Shown here in pieces: positions 8,901 through 15,073 of a stretch of DNA of 15,073 nucleotides. Location of the stretch: NCBI GenBank assembly GCA_033439795.1, contig JAUTDP010000027.1, forward strand, positions 1 to 15,073, written 5' to 3'. The position numbers were made by a program, and so were the translations under genes. Each line of letters begins with the position of its first letter. Within the stretch, counting starts at the first letter, position 1. This stretch comes from Sordaria brevicollis. Lineage: Eukaryota > Ascomycota > Sordariomycetes > Sordariales > Sordariaceae. The notes under the pieces were generated by a model that saw only the letters and a program-made list of their open reading frames with translations, was not told where the DNA came from and searched no databases.

Positions 8901-10666
8901 GCGTCCTTCTTGCGGCGGGGATACGTCTGAGTGTGCCCCATGATGCAAGTAGACTCTCCGTCCTTGTCAACCCGGGCATGCCACTCCTCCATGTCGCTCT
9001 CCTTGCAGGTAGCCTCGTGGAGGCCTTCGAAGTCAATATGGATTACTTGCCAGGCACCCTTAGCCTTGCCAATAAGCACGAACTGAAGGCTGGTCGAGTC
9101 GGGAGTGGTGGTGAGGATCCAAGGCTGAATCTTCAGATCATTGGGCAACTTCTCATCGACCCAGTTCTCTCCATGGTCAAGCGAGTAGCTGATCTCCGAA
9201 ATGTCCTCATCCTTTGAATCGCGGATAGCCACAAGAATAGATCCCTGGTCGCCAAACTCGTACTTGTGTGGGCCCTTCAGTGCCTTCTTCCAGGTCTTGC
9301 CAGCGTCATCAGAGACGTAAAGGTTGGCGTCCTCCCAGTAGTCCCCGAGGTAGTCACCAGTGTTTCCGTTGCCTAGGACCAAACCGGGCGCCGGGCTTGA
9401 GAAGACACGGCCGACGTTGTTAAGTTCGGTAACCGAGTGAAGATGGATTCTCTTGCCGTCCGCGGTCACCTTTTCGAAAGTCCGGCCATCATCAAATGTG
9501 ATTTCCGACACAAGCTTCTTCTTGGTGCTAGGCTTTTGGTCCACATCCTTGCCGTTGTCCACCCTGTTAACCAGGAAGATGCCCTGAATGCCGGCGATCT
9601 TTTCGAAATCAACGTGGCCGAACATGTTGAGGTTGGTATACTCGAGGTTCTCGGTGAAGTACGTGCCATCGTAGTTACTGGTGAACATGACACCCATGGG
9701 TGCCGACTTGGAGCCCGTCATGACGTTCAGCTGGATGCTGTAGTTTGTGCTTTCCAGAACAGTGTAGGCTTCCTGGGCAATCTTGTGATCGTGATCACCG
9801 TGCGCGTTGGGGAACATGGCCCGCTGCCACTTCTTGGTGTCCGTGGAGATGTAGAGCGCCATCTCGTCGGTGTTGGCGGATGTCGTAGCCACCATGAAAT
9901 ACCTCTTCACAGCGGCGACATTGACGACGCCACGTACGGGCTTATCACCGGTCAAGTTGGGCTCGAACTCTTGAACATTTCCCTCTTTATCGGCCTTGAA
10001 AAAGTCATCCGAAATGACTAGACGCCGGTCCTCTGTGAAGATGGAATCGATGCCCTCGATGATGCAAAGGATGCGATCCTTGTCGAGGTCCGAGTCGCCG
10101 GTGGTAAAGATGGCGGTAGACTTTGCCCACCAACAGCCAAGAGTATCGGGACGAAGAGGCTTGGCAGGAGTGTCGAAGCCATCGACCGTGTAGAGAGATA
10201 CATATTCGCAGAAAGGGCCGAGGCACTTTAGGCCGTTGAAGATGATGCGGTCGGGATCGGTAGCATGGAAGTGCAGGATATCGAAGCGCTCCGTGTCCCA
10301 CTCGGCGTTGATTTCGAATGTCTTCCAGGTTTTGCCCCTGTCCGTCGTGCGGTAGTGTTTTTTACCCTCGGTGATGGCGAAGGCCCGCTTCGAATCGAAG
10401 TCGTGCATGTACAGGCGGGCGATCTTGCCGTCCGGGAGATCCTTGACCACATCCCATGTTGCGCCAGCGTCGTCGGAGCGCCAGATGTCGCGCTTGTGAG
10501 GGTCATGGAAGAGAATGGTATCGGACCCTTCGAAGTAGTTGAGGTTGCTGGGTTGGGTATCGAACTTTGTTGTCTTGAAGTCTGGGTGGTCCTTGGCTAG
10601 GAGGGGTGTCGCCCAAAGGGCAGACGCCAGCAAGGCCGCTGCCTGCAGAGCTCCCCTGACCCTCAT
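5999..10666 (-). CDS. VPS10: VPS10 vacuolar sorting receptor (sortilin family), reading frame broken
   Basis: Type I membrane receptor of the late Golgi that binds vacuolar hydrolases such as carboxypeptidase Y, carries them to the prevacuolar endosome and is recycled by retromer (family knowledge). Seen: ATG at 10666 with A at -3; a signal peptide (hydrophobic about residues 7-24); two homologous VPS10 beta-propeller domains, each ending in a cysteine-rich 10CC module; Asp-box motifs SDDAGATW, TTDRGKTW, SDDAGKTW, SLDHGENW in the first half and TTDHGKSW, SLDQGATW in the second; two hydrophobic segments near the C-terminus, as is usual for ascomycete VPS10; and one intron (6682-6750). Summed segments give about 1,500 residues, normal for the fungal family. 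The frame changes near 8818 and 7239 and about eight times between 6470 and 6044, so no single ORF spans the gene. The 3' end is uncertain: TGA at 6001-5999 in the best restored frame, or TAG at 5972-5970 in another. Identity is certain; functionality is not. Confidence 0.95.
6044..6470 (-). other. Cluster of about eight frame changes in the VPS10 3' end
   Basis: Following conserved pieces across frames gives these approximate sites: extra G at 6470 (before DFERKH); extra C at 6376 (WWV to YRNWDG); extra T at 6303 (EFF to DADRP); extra C at 6272 (RYP to VIALS); net minus one at about 6249 (AVV to ALVGA); extra G at 6071 (ARG-G to DYTI); extra G at 6058 (before DEDE); net minus one at about 6044 (before ELLG). 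All the extra bases lengthen a run of the same base by one. The last three rest on the family's usual acidic tail and are less sure. Between sites the coding sequence is clean. Confidence 0.8.
6682..6750 (-). other. VPS10 intron (69 nt)
   Basis: On the minus strand the donor is GTTAGT (from 6750), a branch-like GCTAACA lies shortly before the end, and the acceptor is AACAG at 6682. Removal joins GAA-TG to C-GAC-TTC, giving DFEC|DFNYE, which matches the conserved sortilin 10CC pattern and the first module of the same protein. The intron is phase 2 and of typical ascomycete size. Confidence 0.85.
7236..7242 (-). other. VPS10 frame change 2, inside an Asp box
   Basis: On the minus strand GAT-GCC-GGT is followed by one extra C (7239) and then ATC-AGC-TGG. 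Removing that base joins TTDAG to ISWKR, a standard Asp-box motif of VPS10 propellers. The extra base is not in a homopolymer. The upstream frame runs about 16 codons of unrelated sequence to a stop near 7189. Confidence 0.88.
7240..8817 (-). other. VPS10: VPS10 segment 2: rest of first 10CC module and second propeller
   Basis: Frame shifted relative to segment 1; about 526 codons starting NFERNDKGEC. It contains the GYRKIPG motif typical of sortilin 10CC modules, which the second module mirrors as GYRRIP. It then runs through most of the second propeller, with Asp-box-like TTDHGKSW and TPDRGKRF. It ends at TTDAG, the first half of an Asp box whose second half (ISWKR) is in another frame. No in-frame stop occurs inside the segment. 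The same frame is open upstream to 9036, but that overlap is a shadow of segment 1. Confidence 0.9.
8809..8824 (-). other. VPS10 frame change 1, inside first 10CC module
   Basis: On the minus strand GAA-TGT is followed by a single G and then AAC-TTT-GAG. The homologous site in the second module, after splicing, reads Cys-Asp-Phe-Asn-Tyr. The first module therefore appears to lack five of the six bases for Asp-Phe, a net +1 change. No intron of workable length fits, because conserved codons abut the site on both sides. The cysteine (8821-8819) is retained in the upstream frame. Confidence 0.88.
8819..10666 (-). other. VPS10: VPS10 segment 1: signal peptide and first VPS10 domain
   Basis: Clean open frame of 616 codons from the ATG to a Cys codon at 8821-8819. 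It holds the signal peptide, the first beta-propeller (about residues 45-550) and the first part of its 10CC module, with cysteines at about 554, 574, 591, 607, 609 and 616. Asp boxes lie at about residues 64-71, 107-114, 452-459 and 495-502. After Cys616 the frame runs only through Glu and Leu to a TGA (8812-8810). Translated literally, this segment would be a secreted protein with one VPS10 domain, no transmembrane anchor and an incomplete 10CC module. Confidence 0.93.
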
Positions 10667-10695
10667 GATTTGGGGTTTTGAGGTCCGGCAATCAT
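10663..10695 (-). promoter_or_regulatory. Upstream ORF overlapping the VPS10 start codon (ATGA)
   Basis: A 10-codon ORF (MIAGPQNPKS) starts at ATG 10695-10693. Its TGA at 10665-10663 overlaps the VPS10 ATG (10666-10664) as ATGA. The uORF start has a weak context (T at -3), while the main start has A at -3. If the transcript begins upstream of 10695, this arrangement could give leaky scanning or termination-coupled reinitiation. No transcription start can be read from the sequence. Confidence 0.5.
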
Positions 10696-12095
10696 GAAGC
10701 GGGAACTTAGAGGGAGTTCGAGGGGAGCGTCGCCAGGCGGTTTATTGTGTGTCGACGAGGGTGTAGGTAGCTGGCGGTGGTGTTGTCGTCGAGATAGCTA
10801 TCTGTTGCGCGCGCAGCAAAGTCAACAACCAAGCTAGCTCAAGGCGGGTTGGGTTGGAGGGGCATCGGCGCGTGAGGGAGCTGACGTCGGGTAGGCTGTC
10901 AGGTAGTCAAGCTGTGTTACTTACGGATAGCAAACGGATGTCGGGTCGGCACGAAGCAATGGGATGAAATGCTACCTATACCGAAGCTCTAACGGCAGTT
11001 GTTGAATGCGAAAACAAGACGAAAGAATACAGGACAAGAAGTGGAAGGTGTTTCTGACTTGCAGTTGCAGTTTCAAGCAACTTGTCTGATAGCCGTAATG
11101 CTGCCCTGTTGCCTGTGCCGCAAGCTGAGACGCCTGTCAGTTTGGGGGGGGAGCAAGACCCGCCAATGACGACGCATGTTCGGATAGCAGTCGGGCCCCA
11201 TCCACGGTTCAGGTTCGCGCCACTTTCCACTTGGCCCTCCGCGTCAGCCTTTTTTTGTTGGTTTTCCTTGTCGCAGATCGCCCACTGACAGCGGAGCAGC
11301 CCAGCTTCTCCAGTGGAACATGACACTGCGATCACAAAGGCTTCAGTTGACAACTGATGGAAGCAAGGACGCAAGGGAAGATCCAACAGCCCGCACAGAG
11401 CTTCCAGCGGGATTCGGTCTCTCGGCCAACACGAGCCGAAGACTCCGGTCGAACCTCCAGCTGCCAGTAACCAGAGCATCGGGCAACTATGCCGAACCTT
11501 CAGCATGTCTACATGGAATTGACCATCTGGACTCTTTGTCATCTCTGCCGCCGCTGTTTCATACCCTTTGCGCGCGCGGTTACACAGCCTTCACAATGGT
11601 AACACACAGGGAGACGAGACAGGCCAATAAAGACATCATCAGTCTCCAACAACTCGAAGATGCAGAAATAATGTTGCGCTCAATATCAGAAAAATCCATT
11701 GCTTCGCCTCCCTTCAAATACACACTACAACGTACGCTTCCATCGTGGAGCCGAGCCGGGCCGTCAAAAGCTTCTTGTGTATCTTTTAACTAACGTACCC
11801 GAAGTCCCATGTCTCCATCCAAAAAATGCCCAAGCAAACAAATAGCAAATATACACATCTAAGATTATAAAAACCTGTCACCTAGATTTGGCGAGCCTTC
11901 TCTCTGTAGCGCTGCCCTTCTTTCCTTTATATGGCCAAAGCTGGTCGAGTAGAGAAACCTCCCCAAGGCAACATAAACCCACTTTGCTGCCTTGTAGATC
12001 GGCACAGCACAAAGAGGTTGAGAAGAAATCCAGCATACATATGTAAACCACCCAAACCCATTTCACGTCTTATCACATGCTCATTCCAACAACAT
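10667..12095. other. Intergenic: VPS10 leader/promoter and SUN-gene 3' UTR
   Basis: No supportable gene lies here. The part next to 10667 should be the VPS10 leader and promoter. It includes a perfect 12-bp palindrome AGATAGCTATCT at 10792-10803, which contains GATA/TATC motifs. The part next to 12095 should be the SUN-gene 3' UTR, with an A/T-rich stretch at about 11842-11880 but no exact AATAAA on the minus strand near the stop. A run of eight G lies at 11144-11151. Open frames of 188 codons (minus) and 157 codons (plus) occur here, but they resemble no family I know and lack the codon bias of the neighbouring genes. Confidence 0.6.
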
Positions 12096-13498
12096 TTACG
12101 CGCCACGGGGCTTGAGGATAACGGTAGCAGTGCCACCCTCCCTGAGGCCGACCTATTCATTTTGTTAGTGCCTTGTGCTTTTAATCGCGACAGAAGAATT
12201 GTATAACATACCGTGCAGCCGTTGTTGCCAGAGTACTCGCCGTTCTTGAGCCAGCACTCTCCAGAAATATCACCCTTGATCTCCATGTCAAAGTTAAGAA
12301 TAGCAGTGGTGGTAGGGGCGTTGGGGAAGATGGAGATATAAGTAATGCCGTCGTCGCTCTTGCCAACACCAACGTTGACAGGAGCCCAGTTACCGGCGCA
12401 GTCGGGGCAGGACTTGGAGTTCCAGGTGCAGGCATCGTCGACAGGAATGCCCATGTTGTTAACGTAGTACTGAGCGGTGGTGGCCTGGCCCTTCCACTTG
12501 TAGTAGGTAGAAGAAACGGGGTTGGTAAGAGGATACTGGCCGCCAGGGTTGGTCTCGAGAGGAATAACCATGGCCTCGTTACCGGGATAGTCGGTACGGC
12601 AGATGGCAGCGCTCTTGGGGAGCAAGTTCTTAACGTAAACACCGCCGGCACCGGGCTCGCAGAGGGTAGGGTGGTTCTCACGGGTGAGCTCAAGGTAGCC
12701 ATCCGTGTTGCAGTAGAGACCACCGATAGACTGGCCAGTGGCACCCTGGTTCTCCTCGGGCCACTGAGTCTTCTGGTAGCCCGGAGGGCAGGCGTAAGAG
12801 CAGAGCATGCCCGGCTGGCAAGGGCCAGTGATGGGCTGCTCGTAGTTGTTAATGGCAACGCCCTTCATGAGCCTGCCACCAGGAACCTTGGCAAGAGTGG
12901 TCCATCCGGCCAAGCCAACCCAGTCAACGTAGAGGGCACCGAAATCGCTGGGGAAGTGGTCGCATCTAATCTTGCCGCTGGGGAACTTGCTGTCGAGTCC
13001 ACCGCCGGTAATGTTCTCGTCGGAAGCAGCCGAAGAGGTGGCAGCGGGAGGCTCGCTGGAGGTCGAGCTGGGGATAGGGCTCGAGGAGGTGGTCGGGATG
13101 CTCGAAGTGGTAGACGACGAGGTAGAGGTGGAGGTGGAAGTAGAGCTAGTCTTGGCAAAGAACTGAGCACCGCCGGGGACGCTGGCGATCGAAGTCGAAA
13201 CAACGGGAGGAGGAGCGACGAACGAGGGCTTGGAGGAGCCGAGGACGACGTAACCACCCTCCTTGATGCCCTTCTCGGCCTCCTTGGCGGGGACCTTCTT
13301 TCCATCTAGGACATACTCGACGACAGTAGGACCCTGAACGACCTTGGTGACAACGACAGTACCGGCGACGGCATCAGCGCGCTTATCGACTGAGCCGTGG
13401 GTGTGCTTCTTGGCGTGGTGGTGACCGTGGTGGTTGTGAGGTTGGGCGACGACACCGGAGACGGCGGCCGCGAGAGCGAGTCCGATAATTCCCTTCAT
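12096..13498 (-). CDS. SUN-family secreted cell-wall beta-glucosidase (GH132), two exons
   Basis: Member of the fungal SUN group (yeast SIM1, SUN4, UTH1, NCA3; S. pombe psu1; Aspergillus sunA). These are secreted proteins acting on beta-1,3-glucan and needed for septation and wall remodelling (family knowledge). Exon 1 is 13498-12212 (429 codons) and exon 2 is 12152-12096 (18 codons and TAA), giving 447 aa. Order: signal peptide (about 1-19); His-rich stretch (about 21-34); Lys-Arg at 39-40, a likely Kex2 site; a Val-rich segment with EYVLDGKKVP; a Ser/Thr/Pro linker (about 112-160) suited to O-mannosylation; an N-glycosylation sequon at Asn162; then the SUN domain (about 172-447) with 12 cysteines, including CPDC at 364-367. 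The start is the ATG at 13498 with A at -3; an in-frame GTG two codons upstream is not needed. Length and domain order are normal and the gene looks intact. Individual family symbols cannot be assigned reliably from sequence alone. Confidence 0.96.
12153..12211 (-). other. SUN-gene intron (59 nt)
   Basis: On the minus strand the donor is GTATGT (from 12211), the branch site CACTAAC is a near-perfect fungal lariat sequence, and the acceptor is ATAG at 12153. The intron is phase 0: it joins GGC-TGC-ACG to GTC-GGC-CTC, continuing the conserved C-terminal GCTVGLREGG. Without splicing the frame runs into unrelated sequence to about 11927. Confidence 0.93.
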
Positions 13499-14100
13499 TT
13501 TCACTGATGGTCTTGGACTTGAATCGGGATGATGTTGTCGAGGACAAGGGTTTCTCGGGTTTGTGTAACGGGGGTTTTATTTACAGAAAACTGAATGCTT
13601 GCTAACTAAGAGGCCGTCCCAGTTAGTCTTTGTCTTTCAAGTCGTGCTGGCGCTGGGCCCTTTCGTGGATCTCTTTGAGGCAAACAAAAAAGGTTGATCG
13701 CGCTGAAAAATCGCCATTGTCTGGGATCATTCATCTAGACGCACACCACACACACAGAAACTTGATCCCGCCAGCGCCGAAGAGTGGACCACAAGTCGAT
13801 TCCATAAAATGGACTCACCTGTTGAGTTGTGGATGGGCAAGTCTATATAAACTAGACAACAACCTGATCCGAGGTTTCTAAACGAGTGACACCGCTGCTG
13901 TTTGTTCCAAAGGAATGTGGTAGAGAATCCGGAGGGACTCTCTAGTTGGATGGAGATCCTGATCGCGAAAAAAAAGCGAAAGGGCACCGATGATGTGGGA
14001 GGTGGAAACAAGCACAAGTTGAAGGAACCGTCCAAGGGAGTGAAGGAACCGGAGGAGGAGAAAGTGGAGGAGGCGGGCTCAAGTATGAAAGTATGTCAAC
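13499..14100 (-). promoter_or_regulatory. SUN-gene leader and promoter
   Basis: Sequence upstream of the SUN start. A TATATAA-type box lies at 13844-13850, 346 bases before the ATG; it reads as TATATAG on the gene's strand and is nearly palindromic. Its use would imply a leader of about 300 bases, which is common in filamentous fungi. Such a leader would hold a 26-codon upstream ORF (13637-13717, minus). No transcription start is visible, so these are positional inferences. Confidence 0.3.
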
Positions 14101-15073
14101 CAATGTCGTGCGGTACGGTGGTACCCCCTTCCCGGACAAGACTCTAGAACCCTAACGAGCGTGGCACGAAAGGCGTGCGAAGCGAGCGGTGGGCTGCTGG
14201 GTGGGCTGCCGGTGGGACGGGAGAAGACTCTTTCTGTCAATGGGCTCCAAAGGGCTCCATTCGCCGGGCAAGAAAGGAAAGTGACTCGAGCGAAATGAAG
14301 ACCGTGACAGGGCACCCCCTAGGCGCTTTCCTTCCAGGAACATGCAACTCTGTCTGGGGAACCACAACCAGGCCTGCCAGGTGAGCCAGGGCCCCTCTTG
14401 CCAACTCGCCGTGTTGGTGGCCTGGCTCATGCCGCTCATCTTGCTGTTCCTGCTACCTCTATTGTCTGCCAGTTCGGGCCACCTGCCCTGCTGGATGCGC
14501 CTGCTCTCAATGTTGTCTCTTCGACCGCTGGACAACCAGTGGTGGAGATCCCTTCATCCTTGGCGAGATTGCGCTTTCAGGGAGACCGGGGTGATGGGGA
14601 TGGATGCCACGGAGGCCAGGTAGAGGAGGGTAGCAGCGTGTGAGCGGGCAGTACGGCCAAGCGCAAACAATGTCCCATTGTGAGTGTGTGCAGTGTGTGT
14701 GTTGTGAAGAAAGCGTGTGCTTGAACCCGAAAATGCCAACTGCCAACCAGAGCGGCTACTGCAAGGCACAGGAACCGGGAACCTCAACAGGAACGCACGC
14801 GCAGGGCCATTGGGATTTGGCGAGAGAGGATTCAGGCACTCGATGGTTTTGATTGGTTGATGGGGGTCTGAGGTCTCACTTATCGGACAGGGGGGATTGA
14901 GCAGAGGCCACCCTCCATCACGGATTTCATGGGCGGACGGGGAGATTGGCCAAAATTGGCCAGACTCACAGGCTTCTATCTTTCCATCCATCACCGATGG
15001 CAGCTCTGGCAACGAGGGACGCCATCCGTCACCTGGCAGCAACTTTCCCACCGCTCCGGACGCGATGTTTGTT
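14101..15073. other. No gene recognised at the right edge
   Basis: GC-rich, with only short open frames on both strands and none resembling a known protein. A GT-rich stretch lies at about 14680-14706. It may be upstream DNA of the SUN gene or of a gene beyond the window. I see no tRNA or 5S rRNA pattern. Confidence 0.5.

Noticed and set aside
9437..10021. 194-codon plus-strand open frame opposite VPS10
   Set aside because: Antisense shadow of a conserved coding region.
10976..11542. 188-codon open frame on the minus strand between VPS10 and the SUN gene
   Set aside because: No recognisable domain, mixed third positions unlike the C-rich codon use of the neighbours, overlaps an open frame on the other strand, and lies where the VPS10 promoter is expected.
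12671..13309. 212-codon plus-strand open frame opposite the SUN gene
   Set aside because: Antisense shadow of C-biased codons; Gly/Arg/Val-rich with no domain.
14342..14623. 93-codon frame with a hydrophobic stretch near the right edge
   Set aside because: One Leu-rich run only, no conserved pattern, and overlaps other open frames on both strands.
1..15073. tRNA, dispersed 5S rRNA, CRISPR array, transposon ends, or RIP-mutated DNA
   Set aside because: By eye I found no T-loop consensus, no 5S-like start, no spaced direct repeats, no terminal repeats with target duplications, and no strongly AT-rich block typical of RIP. A covariance-model or repeat search could still find something weak.

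Overview
The window looks like nuclear DNA of a filamentous ascomycete, most likely a Sordariomycete close to Neurospora/Sordaria. Both protein genes are of fungal type: a two-domain VPS10 sorting receptor and a SUN-family cell-wall glucosidase. Their introns are short (59 and 69 nt) with CTAAC-type branch sites, coding third positions favour C, and the long non-coding stretches are rich in microsatellites. Species cannot be fixed from the sequence alone.

Layout: positions 1-5998 hold no gene I can support. This stretch contains homopolymers, short tandem repeats, a GC-rich palindromic island (about 2330-3050) and a CCAGGAACAC-type repeat block (about 4142-4203). It is probably promoter or leader DNA of a gene outside the window, or contains non-coding RNA. 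Positions 5999-10666 (minus strand) carry VPS10. An intergenic stretch (10667-12095) follows, holding the VPS10 leader and promoter and the SUN 3' UTR. Positions 12096-13498 (minus) carry an intact two-exon SUN-family gene of 447 aa. Positions 13499-15073 are its leader and promoter plus unassigned DNA.

Both proteins belong to the secretory pathway. VPS10 sorts vacuolar hydrolases at the trans-Golgi and is recycled from the endosome. The SUN protein is secreted to the wall. They are simply consecutive on the same strand about 1.4 kb apart, and nothing shows co-regulation.

The most notable observation is that VPS10 is not one open frame. The first 616 codons are clean. Then single-base-type frame changes occur near 8818 and 7239, followed by about eight more within 430 bases at the 3' end (6470 to 6044). 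Conserved VPS10 sequence continues across every break in a new frame, and I found no nonsense codon within the conserved frame. Read literally, the locus makes only a soluble one-domain receptor. The alternative is an under-corrected assembly, because six of the eight 3' changes are one extra base in a homopolymer run. A second point is a 10-codon upstream ORF whose stop codon overlaps the VPS10 start codon as ATGA.
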